Numbered from the stretch's first letter, positions 8,454 through 20,324 are shown. The stretch: DNA of 64,000 nt from Fen-1254 sp963778945 (GCA_963778945.1 CAVZWL010000006.1:62001-126000), one strand, 5' to 3'. The notes: generated by a model not told the origin, from the letters alone. Made by a program: numbers and translations.

Positions 8454-9224
8454 ATGAAACAGTATTCTGTCCAACAATTAGCATCGTTAGCACAGATCAG
8501 TGTACGCACGCTGCATTATTACGATCATATCGGATTATTGAAGCCGCATACCCGCACCGGGGCCGGATACCGGCTTTATTCCGAAAAGGAACTTCTGCGC
8601 CTTCAACAAATTCTTTTCTATAAGGAACTTGATGTTCCCTTGAAGGAGATAGGAAGAATCCTTGACGATCCGGAATTCGATCCTCTCGCTGCACTGCGCC
8701 AGCATCGTAGAACGATCCAAAAAAAGACGGAACGGTTCTCTCAATTGCTCGTTACTATAGACAAAACGATTCAAGCATTACAAGGAGAGCAGAGTATGAA
8801 ATCCGATGAAGAATACTATAAAGGATTTTCGCCTGAAGAAAAAGGGACATTCGAACAATATGAAAAGGAAGCGTTCGAAATATACGATCCGGTTTTTGTC
8901 AAACAAGTCAACGAGAAGGCAAAACGCTGGTCTGAAGAAAAATGGGATTCCGTCCAAGCGGAAGAAGAGGCAATCTCGGAATCTTTAGCGAAACTTATGG
9001 GAACACCTGTTGATCATCAGGATGTCCAGAAGCTGATCGCACGGCATCATGCTCATCTGGCGAATTTTTATTATGCAAATGCTGAAATGTACAAGGGGTT
9101 AGCGCATCTCTACGCTGAAGATCTGCGATTCCGAAAACACTATGATACATACCGGCCGGGTCTTGCCCATTATTTAAAAGACGCGATCCACTATTACTGC
9201 GAGAACACGCTGTCGAAGAAATGA
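8454..9224 (+). CDS. MerR-family regulator with TipAS drug-recognition domain
   Basis: A 256-residue cytoplasmic transcription regulator. Residues 1-75 are a MerR winged helix (YSVQQLASLAQISVRTLHYY, then GYRLYSEKELLRLQQI), followed by a coiled-coil dimerisation helix (about 80-110). The C-terminal part (about 125-250) matches the TipAS domain, including HYCENTLSK-type residues at the end and a GLAHLYAEDLRFRKHY segment. TipA-type regulators bind thiopeptides or other ligands and activate promoters with long spacers. It is divergent from the CPBP protease gene and upstream of an AHSA1-like gene, either of which could be a target. Confidence 0.92.
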   Translation: MKQYSVQQLASLAQISVRTLHYYDHIGLLKPHTRTGAGYRLYSEKELLRLQQILFYKELDVPLKEIGRILDDPEFDPLAALRQHRRTIQKKTERFSQLLVTIDKTIQALQGEQSMKSDEEYYKGFSPEEKGTFEQYEKEAFEIYDPVFVKQVNEKAKRWSEEKWDSVQAEEEAISESLAKLMGTPVDHQDVQKLIARHHAHLANFYYANAEMYKGLAHLYAEDLRFRKHYDTYRPGLAHYLKDAIHYYCENTLSKK

Positions 9225-9239
9225 ACTCGATTGCATTCC

Positions 9240-9262
9240 ATCGGAGTTTTGCGAACTTCGAT
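9240..9262 (+). terminator. Possible weak terminator hairpin
   Basis: Nine-base arms (ATCGGAGTT / AACTTCGAT, one G-T pair) around a 5-base loop, 16 bases after the MerR-type gene. There is no T-run after it, so termination is uncertain. Confidence 0.3.
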
Positions 9263-9488
9263 GTGTATTGATAGAGGGCAATGGTTGTGATTGTCGCAAT
9301 TGTTTATCACGATTACGCGGCAATGCAGCAACGCTGGCTGAAAGTGCAGTCATTCAGACGGAATGACTCCGGCTGTAGTGAGAATTCCGGACAGCAGCGT
9401 CCTGCCGAATTATTACATCAGGGGAACAATGAGGCCTCAACCCTTGTTCTACGTACTATCGAATATAAAAAAACAGAAAGGATTCTCT

Positions 9489-9914
9489 ATGTCAAAGACC
9501 ATAATTCAAAAAATCGTCTTTAAGAATGCGACTGCAAGAGATCTCTACGATCTGTATATGGATGAAAAAAAGCATTCCATGGCGACGGCTGCCCCCGCAA
9601 AGATTTCCCAAAAGGAGGGAGGCAGATATTCTGCTCATGACGGATACATTACGGGAAAGAACCTTCAATTGGTGAAGGATAAACTGATTGTCCAGACTTG
9701 GCGTGCACAGGATTGGGCTGACAGCGATTTGGATTCCACGTTTATTCTCTCCATGGAACAGAAAGAAAAAGATACCGTGCTGCAAGTTGTCCATGCTCAT
9801 GTACCGGATAGGCAGGTCAAGGATATAGACAAAGGATGGCGTACTTTTTATTGGGGACCCTGGAAAAAATACCTGTCGGGAAAACCGATTCTGAAACCGC
9901 CGGTCATGCAATAA
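9489..9914 (+). CDS. AHSA1/SRPBCC-domain protein
   Basis: A 141-residue protein of the START/SRPBCC ligand-binding fold, resembling the AHSA1 (activator of Hsp90 ATPase-like) branch: N-terminal beta strand with VFKNATARDLYDLYMD, a central GYITGKNLQLVKDKLIVQTW segment, and the C-terminal helix GWRTFYWGPWKKYL. Such domains bind hydrophobic ligands; the ligand here is unknown. The frame is open from 9363 but the ATG at 9489 fits the domain boundary and has an AGAAAGG site. It lies 264 bases after the TipA-like regulator on the same strand and could be under its control. Confidence 0.82.
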   Translation: MSKTIIQKIVFKNATARDLYDLYMDEKKHSMATAAPAKISQKEGGRYSAHDGYITGKNLQLVKDKLIVQTWRAQDWADSDLDSTFILSMEQKEKDTVLQVVHAHVPDRQVKDIDKGWRTFYWGPWKKYLSGKPILKPPVMQ

Positions 9915-10573
9915 AATTTTTTTCCGTTATTACCGGAGTTTATCAGAAAACTGTGAGCGGGCTTTCCAGAACCGGCTCATATTTCGCCTTGTTATTAAAA
10001 CCATCGGTCAAAGGTGAGGATCTTTTGCACAGGTGGATTGTGTATCTCATGCAAGCTTCAATGAAGCGCCGGGCAAACGTAAAATGGGATAACAATCCGA
10101 CCGTTCATTCCCGGCCATCGCAAGCGGACTACTCTGATTATTGTCAGTTTATACTCAATGGCAATCGTTTGTGGCGCGGCTCTCTATCACTTCTTGAAAA
10201 GACAATATAAAATCGCATTCATCTCTCTAAGTGAATAACCTTCAATAATAAGAGACATTGTCTCCGGAATGCCGATTCTTCGAAAAAACCCCATTTTATG
10301 CGTAAATTTACAGTTCTTGAAATTGTTGCAGAAATAGAGCAAAACACATACATTAACCATTGATGAGTCAAATCTTGTTTTCTTTTATGCGGCGACCCAT
10401 CTCAATTATATGATGGACTTCTGCAATGCGGCAAAACATATTTTGGGCTTCCTATTTTTTTTCATCGGCGGATATTCTTCCTCAAAAAAATACGCTTCTT
10501 ATTGTTCATACGATAAATGAGCGGATGGCTCGTTATCATTCGATATTTTCCATAATGAAGGGATGTGGCTATT
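9915..10573. other. Intergenic region without recognisable gene
   Basis: About 660 bases between the AHSA1-like gene and the giant kinase. A frame of about 100 residues ending at 10210 overlaps the previous gene and shows no family resemblance. The last 360 bases are AT-rich and probably contain the kinase promoter, but I could not fix an element. Confidence 0.4.
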
Positions 10574-13500
10574 ATGAAGAAAAGGGATTTTAGAATACTC
10601 ATTGTCGATGATAACACGGCATATTTACGAATCCTTTCTTATATCTTGAAGAGAAAAGGATATGAAATATTGGAGGCGGAGACCGGGAATGAATGTCTGC
10701 GTCTGTTGAAAGAGTTTAATCCGGATCTGCTCATACTCGATGTCTTCCTGCCCGATATCAAAGGCGTTGAAATTTGCCGGCAAATCAAGAACAATCCGGA
10801 ACTTAAACATATTCTTGTTTTATTAATATCCGGTTTGGAGGTTGAAAATAAAAATCAGGCGCAGGGTCTGGATGCCGGGGCTGAGGGCTATCTGGTAAAG
10901 CCGATCTCAAAACAAGTGCTGCTTGCGTACGTGCGTTTGATGGAGAGAATAAAGCAGAATGAAGACGAACTTCGTGATGCAGCAAAAATGCTTGACAGGC
11001 GGGTAAAGCAGCGGACCAAAAAGCTGGAAACCGTTAATAAAAAATTATTGAATGAAATATCCGAACGGGCAGAAATTGAAAAGATATTGGCGAGCAAGGA
11101 AGAGCACTACCGTATGCTTTTTCTTAATAATCCAATCCCACTTTGGGTGTATGACCTGTACGACGCTTGCTTTTCTTGCCGTGAATGATGCTGCGGTTCA
11201 GCAGTACGGCTACTCAGCAGAAGAATTTCTTTCTATGACGCTCAAAGATATCCATTCAGCAGGAGAAGATTCAATCATCCTGCAATCCATTGCCGCCGGC
11301 AGCGAGAGCTTACGCAATGCGGGATCCTTCTGCCATAGGAAAAAAGACGGAACGGTCATAGATGTCGAGATTACGACGCATGATTTGATATTTGAAGAAA
11401 AACCGGCTCGCCTTGTTATGGCGACCGACATTACCATGCGCAAACGGGCGGAAGAAGCAGTCCGGGATTCCGAGGAAAGATTCCGGATGATATTTGAGAA
11501 CGTCTTTGACGGCATTTGCATCTTTAGCAATGATCGAGATCCCTATAAGAGAAAGCTTATCGAATGTAATGAACGTTACGCATCTATGGCAGGACGAAGC
11601 CGCGAAGAGCTGCTTCGGCGCGAAAATGTTCAAGATCTCTCCATAACGCTTGAAGAGAGTGCAAATATCAATCGTATAGAATCCATTGCCAGAGGAGAGG
11701 TTTATCGGGGCTCCTTCTCATGGATTCGCCCGGATGGAAAAGACAATATTATCGAGTATACAGGTGTGCCTATCACCTGGCGGGGAGAGCCGGTACTCCA
11801 TCGGTATCGATCGCGACGTCACGGAACAAAAGCGGGCAGAATTGGAAATTCTCAAGCTCAATCGGACATATGCTGTGTTAAGCAATATCAATCAACTCAT
11901 CGTGCGTGAGCGCGACCGGCAGAGAATATTCGAGGGAGCCTGCAAAATTGTCATTGAAGACGGCAAAATGTCTATGTGCTGGATCGGCCTGGTCGATGCA
12001 GCAGCCGGCAGAAATAAAACCCGTCGCTCATTCCGGAATCATGGATGGATACCTTGAAGAATTGCAAATGAGCCTCGATGATGTTTCTCGAGGGAATGGA
12101 CCGGCCGTGGCTGCAATTCGAGAAGCGCGGAATATCATTTGCAACAATATTGAGCATGATGAGCGAATGTTTCCATGGAAAGAAAAATCTCTTGCTCTCG
12201 GTTTTAAATCTGCCGCCGCATTTCCTTTGCGGCTGAAAGCTAAAATCATCGGGGTGATCAATTTTTACTCGAATGACATAGGCTTTTTTAACGGTCAAGA
12301 AATCGCTCTTTTTAGCGAACTTGCGATGGATCTTTCGTATGCGCTGGAGGTGATTGACACGGAAGAAAAGAGAGATCTGGCCGTCGAAGCTCTTGCGGAA
12401 AGTGAAAGACGGCAGCGCGGCATTCTTGACAGCATTCCTGATCCCGCCTGGCTGAAAAGTAAAGACGGCTCTTACCTGGCTGTCAATAAGGCCTGGTGCA
12501 AATATCTTAATAAGGAAGAAAAAGAAGTCCTCGGAAAAAACGAGGTCGAAGCAATGCTCTCAGAGTCAGCAAAAAGATTTTTACAGGAAGATCGGACAAT
12601 TCTTGATACGGGCATACCGCTCCAGCAAGAAAATGAATTTTCCGATATACCCGGCGATACGAAATGGTTCGAAACCGTTAAAAATCCGCTGATCGATAAA
12701 GACGGGATGATTGTCGGCATTGCAGGCATAGCTCGCGATATTACGGCGCGCAAGCAAATGGAAAATGCGCTTCGCAAATCCGAAAATGAGTACCGGCTGC
12801 TCTTTCAGCACAATCCGCATCCGATGTGTGTCTACGATCCGGAAACTTTGTTTATTCTTGATATCAATGATGCATTTATCCGCCACTACGGCTATACACG
12901 GGAAGAACTTCTGAATATGACGATTAGAGATATTCGTCCGCCGGAGGATATTCCGTTGCTTTTAGAAGATGTAGCGAATTTATCGAACGGTTTGAGTACA
13001 ACGAAGATTTGGCGGCATCGTAAGAAAGACGGAACAGTCATCTATGTCGAGATTACTGCACATACGAGTCCGTATGAAGGCAAGCAGGCGAGAATAGTAC
13101 TCGCTCACGATGTGACGGAACGCGTGCAAATGGAAAAGGCGTTGAAAGAAAGCGAGGATCGATACAGGCTCCTGCTTGAGTATTCACCGATAGGAATAGC
13201 CGTATACTCGGAGGAGAAAATTGTTTTCTCCAATCTAGAAGGTGCAAAGATTTTGGGAGCAAAAGCGCCGGATCAGATAATAGGCAGGTCTCTCCGGGAA
13301 ATTATACATACTCAAAACAGGGACGAATCTTATCATCGTATTCAGCGGCTTCTGGCAGGTGAAAAAGGATTGTATCCAAGAGAGGAGGTCTTTGTCAAAT
13401 TAGACGGAACGCCGATCAATGTCGAGGTTATGGCAGTACCAATAATCTACCTCGGAAAGCAGTCCATCCAGGTCCTTATAACCGATATAACCGAACGGAA

Positions 13501-16174
13501 AAAATTGGAAGAGCAAACGAGAAAGCTTTCGCGTGCGGTCGAACAGAGTCCGTCATCCATTGTCATTACCAACGTACGAGGCGATATTGAATATGTCAAT
13601 CCGAAGTTTGAAAAGCTTACACAGTACCATTCGGAAGAAGTCGTCGGAAAGAATCCCCGAATCCTGAAATCAGGAGAGACTTCTTCTGAGACGTATGCGG
13701 CCATGTGGCAGACGATCTCGGCCGGCAGGGAATGGAATGGCGAGTTCCATAACAGGAAAAAGAACGGTGAACTCTATTGGGAGGCCGCATCAATATCTCC
13801 GATTGTCGATGAAAACGGCAAGATCACTCATTTTCTTGCTGAAAAGGAAGATATCACAGAGCGAAGACGGGCAGAAGAAGATTTGAGGCGGGCAACCGAA
13901 GGCACGCATGCTATTTTCTGGCATTCTCTTGTCACTAAAGCCGAAAATGAAACGCAAGGTGCGTATGGATATTCCTGGGATACGAATTATGCAAATTTAG
14001 ATGTTGTTCAGAAATTTTTAGATTTGCCCGATTATCCGACACACAACCTTTCTGACCGGTTCTTTTTCAGCTGGCTTGAAGAAGACCGTAAGGTCATGGC
14101 TCCTCAGAGCGCTGATGCGCTTCGCGAAGGATCAGACGGATACACGCAGGAATTCCGTCTGCGGGATGCAAAAGGTAATATTCACTGGATGTACACCGAT
14201 GCGCATATACGGCGGTTGAGCGAGAAAACATATGAAGTCGCCGGTATCATCGTAGATATATCCGAACGAAAGCGCGCAGAGGAAACACTGCGGCAAAGCG
14301 AAGAGCGGTTCCGTAAACTGATAGAAAGCGCGCCTGCGGCAGTTGTCATTCTTTCCAAAACAGGCAAGATACTCTATGCTAATCCGACATGTTTGACAAT
14401 ATTCGGAGTATTGAACGCCGACGATGTCCAAGAGAAACTCATGCTAAAATATCTTGCACCGGAAGTGCACAGGGATTTCCTTGAACATTATAGTCTCCGT
14501 CCGGATGGCGTGCCTCTTCCGAATCAATTTGAAACTACAGGTCTACGAGGCGACGGAACCCGGTTTCCCATCCATATTGCCGTATCGTATCTGCAGCTTC
14601 AGGATGAAGATGTATCGCTGAACTTTGTAACCGATATTACCCGGCGGAAACGGGCCGAAGAAATCGTGAATTTGCTGAGTCATACGGTGAAAAGCATCGG
14701 TGAATTCGTAAGCGTTACCGATATGAGCGGCAAAATAGTATTTGTCAATCAAGCATTTTTGGATGGTCATGGGTATTCCGAAGATGAAGTCATCGGAAAA
14801 ACACTGGAAGATATTACCTCACCGAGCGGAACCGGCAGCAGGGATCTTATGCGGGCAGCACGGGAAGGCGGTTGGCAGGGAGAACTCATGAGCCGAAGAA
14901 AAGACGGAACAGAATTCCCTCTTTCTCTTTCCACTTCTCTTGTTCATGATGATAAAGGGTTAGCAATCGCCCATGTAGGGATTGCGGTCGACATTACCGA
15001 GCGGAAAAGACTTCAGCACGAATTGCTCCAATCGCAGAAGATGCAAAGTATCGGTACACTTGCAGGCGGCATTGCTCATGATTTTAACAACATCCTCGGT
15101 ATTATTCTTGGGTATATATCGCTGCTTGAGAAACGATTGGCTCAAAATCCGGAATATACCGTAAGCATCAATGCAATGCAGCGCGCAGTTGAACGAGGTG
15201 CGGCTCTTGTCAGACAGATTCTTACATTTGCAAGGAAGACTGATGTCATCTTCGAAGCGGTGAATGTCGGGACGCTCATAGAGGAGATGATTTCGATGCT
15301 GCAGCAGACATTTCCTAAAACCATCACGTTTTCAAAAAATATTCAGCAGGAACTTCCCGATGTTTATGCCGACCGATCGCAGATTCATCAAGTAATTTTA
15401 AATCTCTGCGTCAATGCAAGGGATGCGATGCCAAGCGGCGGGTCGATCATTCTTGCTGCGGAAAAATGTATAAGAGCTCAAATACAAGACCGATTCCCGG
15501 ATGCAAGTCAGCGTGAATATGTATGTCTCAGTATCGCCGATACGGGCGAAGGAATGGATACAGCCACAAGCGCCCGGGCGTTCGACCCGTTTTTTACGAC
15601 TAAACCGCAGGGAAAAGGAACCGGGCTTGGATTGTCCGTAGTGTACGGCATTATAGAAGCACATGATGGACTCATTGACCTGGAAAGCAAAGAGGATCAA
15701 GGAACGATATTCCGGCTGTATTTCCCTGTTTCCTTGATTGATGAGCATCAAGATGAGCCCCTTCATGCCGAGAAACCCGTCGAATTCGTCGGTTCAGAGA
15801 CAATTCTCTTCGTTGAAGATGAAGAGTTCCTTTTAGAAATGGCTTGCACTTGCTTAGAATCCAGCGGTTATAAAGTCTATCGCGCCGATGACGGCATTGA
15901 AGCCGTTGCAGTCTACAAAGCACACATGGATGAAATCGATTTGGTGGTGACTGATATAGGTCTGCCCGGCATGACCGGAGCGGAGGAATTCAAAAAGCTC
16001 AAAGAATTAAATCCGCAGATAAAAGTTATTCTTGCGAGCGGATTTTTAGACCCGGACGCGAAAGCCAAATTGCTGGATGCCGGAGCGCTTGGATTTCTGC
16101 AGAAACCGTTTAAACCGCAGGAAATTTTAAAAATGGTTCGTGATGTCCTGGATAAAAAAAAAATAAGCAGCTAG
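10574..16174 (+). CDS. Giant hybrid sensor histidine kinase, REC-PAS-GAF-PAS-HisKA-HATPase-REC, three frameshifts
   Basis: The gene is read in four segments, roughly 10574-11158, 11160-11792, 11794-12009 and 12011-16174. Each junction is repaired by removing one base (near 11159, 11793 and 12010); the result is 1865 residues. Domains in order: N-terminal receiver (VDDN, then LDVFLPD with the phospho-Asp), coiled coil, two PAS, one GAF (about 430-595), seven more PAS linked by repeated ERKRAEE-type helices, HisKA with GGIAHDFNNILG (His near residue 1498), HATPase (N box NARD, DTGEGM, GTGLGLSVVYG) and a C-terminal receiver (VEDEEF, then VVTDIGLPGM). There is no membrane segment, so it is a cytosolic integrator of redox, light or small-molecule signals. 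The ATG at 10574 has AAGGGA about 10 bases upstream. No separate output regulator is adjacent. Frameshifts may be sequence errors. Confidence 0.85.
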
Positions 16175-17093
16175 TTCAATTCTGAGCGCTGCATATTACT
16201 GTTTGCCCATTTTAGATATACCACCGAAGGACAGCGCCGAATGGTGACGCCCGCCAAGATGCGCAGCGGGTTGGCAGTCAAGCAGCGTACTTGCCCGAGG
16301 AAATGAAATGTATGCAGGTCATGCCGGTCTTCCCTTGCGGGGGGGAACTTCCGCGGTCATCCCGAAGTATTCCGAACGTCATTTATATCGGGTTCATGTA
16401 TGGAGACGATAGTAGAGAACAATGACTCTACTTGGGAGAGATAAGCATAATTCATGACATTTAAAAGGCATGGACGATAATCCGGTTTTGCAGGAGTTTG
16501 TATTTTATTCTGAGAGGTTTTTGCGAATCCTATTTTTAATTCAATAGTTCTTGTCCGCTTCAATCCGGGCGGATGTTCTCCGCATAGACAGCCGGGAACT
16601 AACTTCTCGAATATATTTGTTAATGTAGAACGCCGTTCAAATCGATCAGCGGAATATTTGAATCAATGCATCGGACATTCTTGTTAGAGAAGGAAAGGAT
16701 AAAACGAGAGGAAACTTTGTTTACCGTTTTGTGAATAATCACAGTATAAGGTAAACGCGTTGAATCAATTTATTCCAAGCTGCGGATTGAATCGCGTCCG
16801 CCGGCTAACACTGCGGTCCTATCCGCTCTGTTGTTTTCCCCCTGTCTTTGAAGTTAAGATGAGGCGATACCCTTCTTCCCGCCTTCGTGCGTTCTTAACT
16901 ATACCTCCTCGGCATTCTTTATCGCTCAAATTGTTTTCACTCTTGTCCCTACCCGGCGCGGTTCGATGGCTTCAGCAGGGGGTTCTATAGGGATGGACTA
17001 AAATATGCCGGATAGCGTCCATGCGATTTCTGATACTGCAATGTTCTTCCGGCTTTATGCCGGTCGAGAAATACTTTATTCATAATCCGCCGA
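16175..17093. other. Long intergenic region upstream of the TonB receptor
   Basis: About 920 bases with no convincing gene; the frames inside are short, without ribosome sites or recognisable motifs. It includes a nested inverted repeat at 16719-16756 and a run of seven G at about 16336-16345. The region could hold a decayed gene or regulatory RNA, but I see no direct evidence for either. Confidence 0.4.
16719..16756. promoter_or_regulatory. Nested inverted repeat, possible regulator binding site
   Basis: Outer arms GTTTACC (16719-16725) and GGTAAAC (16750-16756) are perfect. Inside them lies TGTGA-ATAA-TCACA (16730-16743), a second perfect palindrome resembling Crp/Fnr-type half-sites but with a 4-base spacer. 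It lies about 340 bases before the TonB receptor start. Binding is inference. Confidence 0.4.
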
Positions 17094-19469
17094 ATGATGA
17101 GAATGCGAAGAGATAATTTAAAAACAATAATTTGGGTCAAGAGGAGAGAATGCCTTCTGAGCTTGGCAGTATTCCTGCGGTTCATTCTTCAGGTTTCTTC
17201 GTTGTCTGCACAGGATCGCTATACTCTCAGCGGTGTTATCAAAAACAACGAAACAGGAGAAGTGCTTATAGGAGCTGCTATCGTTATCAGAGAGTTGCCC
17301 GGCGTAGGAGCGGCATCCAATTCATACGGTTTTTATTCGCTGACTCTTCCGGAGGGCAGATATACATATCAAACTCAATATATGGGATTCAAAATGCGGA
17401 TCGATTCCATCGTTCTGAATCAAAATCGGGTTATGAATATTGCACTTACACAGGAACTCATCAAAGTTAACGACGTAACGGTCTCGGGTGAACGTTCGAA
17501 TGCCAACGTCATATCGACGGATGTGAGCGAGAATAAGCTGGAAATGAAGCAAGTTGAATCGATTCCTGTTTTGCTGGGAGAAAAAGATATATTGAAAACC
17601 ATCCAATTGCTTCCGGGCATTAAATCGGCAGGTGAGGGCAGTACTGGATTTTATTCCAGGGGCGGCGGAATCGATCAAAACCTCATTATTCTCGATGAAG
17701 CGCCGGTCTATAATCCTTCCCATCTTCTGGGATACTTATCTGTATTCAATGCCGATGCCATTAAGGACGTTTCGGTTATCACGGGCGGTATGCCCGCTGA
17801 ATACGGAGGACGGCTCTCATCAGTCGTCGATATCAGGACCAATGACGGGAACGAGAAAGAATTTGGAGGGTCTGGTGGTATCGGCCTGCTCGATTCCAGA
17901 CTTATGCTGGATGGGCCCATCGTTGTCGATCAAGGATCCTTCATTGTCACGGCAAGGCGGTCGTATGCGGACCTTTTTCTCCATTTATCGCGCGACACAA
18001 CGATTAATCAAGCGAGTCTTTATTTCTACGATCTTAATATGAAAGCGAACTATACGCTTGGAGACAAGGACCGCATTTTTCTTTCCGGATATTTCGGCAG
18101 GGACAATTTCTCTTATCCCAATATTTTCGGTTTCAATTGGGGCAACACGACCGGAACACTTCGCTGGAATCATATTTTTGGGGATCACCTTTTTTCAAAC
18201 ACATCGTTTATCGTAAGCGACTATGAGTACACCAACTCCATCTCATCCGGTACGAGTCAATTCGAAATAACTTCCGGCATAAAGGATATAAATTTTAAAG
18301 AAGATTTTCAATATTTCACGAGTTCTCAGAGTACGCTGAAATTCGGATTTAATATCATTTATCACACATTTGTACCGGGAACAATTACAGGCGGAACGCC
18401 GAGCAGTTTAATCAGCGTCGATCTTGAACATCGGTATGCTCTTGAAAACGGGATTTATTTTTCACATGAACTCAATGTTCTTTCCGGCCTTAAGGTCAAT
18501 TACGGCCTGAGATTCTCCACATTCAGCCTGCTGGGACCCGGACATATTTATACGTATGACAGCAACGGTAATCCTATCGACACTGCTGATTATTCCTCCG
18601 GTCAAGTCGTCAAAACGTATACGAGTCTGGAGCCGCGTCTTTCCATGACCTATGTGCTTGATGAAACAAGCTCGCTCAAAACATCCTATACGAGGACAAC
18701 GCAATATCTTCATCTCCTTTCCAGTTCAACACAAACGAATCCGAGCGACCTGTGGATTCCCAGCAGCAATAATGTGCCGCCGCAATATGCCGACCAGGTA
18801 GACCTTGGCTATTTTAGAAATTTCAGCGACAACGCTTTTGAAACCTCACTCCAAATCTATTACAAGAACATGCAGAATGTCATTGATTATCAAAACGGTG
18901 CGGATTTACAGCGCAATCCAAATATCGAATCCCTTCTCCTTTACGGCAGGGGGTGGAGCTACGGGGCGGAACTTCTTATAAGAAAGCGATACGGTACGAT
19001 CAGCGGCTGGATCGGATACACACTCTCCAGAACGAATGAACAGTTCGCTCAAATCAACGACGGTCAGCCTTTCCCGGCAACACAGGACAGGACGCATGAT
19101 ATTTCCGTCGTTCTCATTTATGATTACAGCAGCACGTGGACATTTTCGGCAACATGGGTCTACAATACTGGCAATGCTGTGACATTCCCGAATGGTGTAT
19201 ACAATGATCCTTTCGATCAGCGAACGATCCCATATTATACGAACCGGAACGGTTATCGCATGCCTCCGTATCATCGCCTGGACCTTTCCGCGACGTGGAC
19301 TTTGGGACCGCATTCCAATCTAAATTTTTCAATTTACAATGTTTATGACCGGATGAATGCCTATTCCATTACTTTTCGGCCTGATCCCAACAATCCCAAT
19401 CAAAATCAGGCCGTGCAGACCACCATTTTCCCGATCATTCCGTCCGTTACATATAATTTTATTTTTTAA
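17094..19469 (+). CDS. TonB-dependent outer-membrane receptor with carboxypeptidase-regulatory N-domain
   Basis: A 791-residue protein with a signal peptide (hydrophobic stretch about residues 19-38, cleavage after LSAQ). Order: CarboxypepD_reg-like beta-sandwich (about 40-125; GVIKNNETGEVLIGAAIVI), TonB plug (about 140-250; SAGEGSTGFYSRGGGIDQNL, then GGMPAEYGGRLSSVVDI) and a 22-strand-type barrel ending in an aromatic YNFIF terminus. It imports a ligand across the outer membrane using TonB energy. The downstream DUF4249 lipoprotein, 9 bases after the stop, is a common partner of this receptor type in Bacteroidota, so the two likely form one complex. The substrate is unknown; no SusD gene is present. 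Several ATGs are clustered at the start (17094, 17097, 17103), so the exact start is uncertain. Confidence 0.93.
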   Translation: MMRMRRDNLKTIIWVKRRECLLSLAVFLRFILQVSSLSAQDRYTLSGVIKNNETGEVLIGAAIVIRELPGVGAASNSYGFYSLTLPEGRYTYQTQYMGFKMRIDSIVLNQNRVMNIALTQELIKVNDVTVSGERSNANVISTDVSENKLEMKQVESIPVLLGEKDILKTIQLLPGIKSAGEGSTGFYSRGGGIDQNLIILDEAPVYNPSHLLGYLSVFNADAIKDVSVITGGMPAEYGGRLSSVVDIRTNDGNEKEFGGSGGIGLLDSRLMLDGPIVVDQGSFIVTARRSYADLFLHLSRDTTINQASLYFYDLNMKANYTLGDKDRIFLSGYFGRDNFSYPNIFGFNWGNTTGTLRWNHIFGDHLFSNTSFIVSDYEYTNSISSGTSQFEITSGIKDINFKEDFQYFTSSQSTLKFGFNIIYHTFVPGTITGGTPSSLISVDLEHRYALENGIYFSHELNVLSGLKVNYGLRFSTFSLLGPGHIYTYDSNGNPIDTADYSSGQVVKTYTSLEPRLSMTYVLDETSSLKTSYTRTTQYLHLLSSSTQTNPSDLWIPSSNNVPPQYADQVDLGYFRNFSDNAFETSLQIYYKNMQNVIDYQNGADLQRNPNIESLLLYGRGWSYGAELLIRKRYGTISGWIGYTLSRTNEQFAQINDGQPFPATQDRTHDISVVLIYDYSSTWTFSATWVYNTGNAVTFPNGVYNDPFDQRTIPYYTNRNGYRMPPYHRLDLSATWTLGPHSNLNFSIYNVYDRMNAYSITFRPDPNNPNQNQAVQTTIFPIIPSVTYNFIF

Positions 19470-19478
19470 AGGTGTTTC

Positions 19479-20324
19479 ATGAAAAAACATGCGATGTCTA
19501 TGAACCGGATAGCACTTTTCATTATCCTGGCAGCAATGGCGTGTTGTCTTTTCTCTTGTCAGCAGATTATTTCTGTGGATTTGAACGATGCTTCGCCTCA
19601 TATCGTCATCGAGGGTATTGTAACTGATGGAACCGGACCATACTCTGTCATTCTTAGTATGACTGGAGACTACTTTGCATCACCGCTGTATTTCCCGCCG
19701 GTTTCAGGCGCGCATATCATCATGACAGATAATATGAATCAACAAGATACGCTGAAAGAAATTGTGAGCGGAACATATCAAACTTCAACGATAAAAGGCG
19801 TCCCGGGCACAAGCTATCAAATAAAGGCGGTGGCGCAAGGTACGGAATACGATGCGGCGTCTTCTATGCCGACGAAAGTATTTATTGATTCTTTATACTC
19901 GCTGGTGAGGACCGGCTTCGGCGGAAGTGCCGGGTATGATATTTATATAATGTTTAAGGATCCTCCGCAGCCGAACAATTACAATTATTATCGCGTCAAT
20001 GCTCAATCAAGCGCCCTGATCCCGACAGACTCGATCGACGGCATCCGATATCGTCTCTTCACGGATGAATTAACGAAAGGTCAGGAAATGACCGTACGGA
20101 TACGCGGCGGAGATAAGGTAAATAAGGGCGACACCATTACGATAGAATTATTATCGATTGACGAAGCGGCCTATAATTATTTCAAAACACTTTCGAATAT
20201 TCTTTCATCAGACCAGAGTCCGACATCGCTTGCACCGCAAAATCCGACCTCGAATATCAGCGGCGGCGCACTGGGATATTTTGCCGCATTCACGGTCGAT
20301 ACAAAAAAAATAGTTCTCCATTGA
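19479..20324 (+). CDS. DUF4249-family lipoprotein
   Basis: A 281-residue protein with a lipoprotein signal peptide (LFSC lipobox, Cys at about residue 27). Mature sequence has the DUF4249 layout: IVIEGIVTDGTGPYSVILS (about 42-60), a small beta-sandwich with SGAHIIMTDN, and a C-terminal GGALGYFAAFTVDTKKI stretch. It is expected to be attached to the outer membrane and to work with the TonB receptor encoded just upstream. Ribosome site AGGTG precedes the ATG. The biochemical role of DUF4249 is not known. Confidence 0.85.
   Translation: MKKHAMSMNRIALFIILAAMACCLFSCQQIISVDLNDASPHIVIEGIVTDGTGPYSVILSMTGDYFASPLYFPPVSGAHIIMTDNMNQQDTLKEIVSGTYQTSTIKGVPGTSYQIKAVAQGTEYDAASSMPTKVFIDSLYSLVRTGFGGSAGYDIYIMFKDPPQPNNYNYYRVNAQSSALIPTDSIDGIRYRLFTDELTKGQEMTVRIRGGDKVNKGDTITIELLSIDEAAYNYFKTLSNILSSDQSPTSLAPQNPTSNISGGALGYFAAFTVDTKKIVLH

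Noticed and set aside
9836..10210. 124-codon frame after the AHSA1-like gene
   Set aside because: It overlaps that gene out of frame, has no ribosome site and no recognisable domain.
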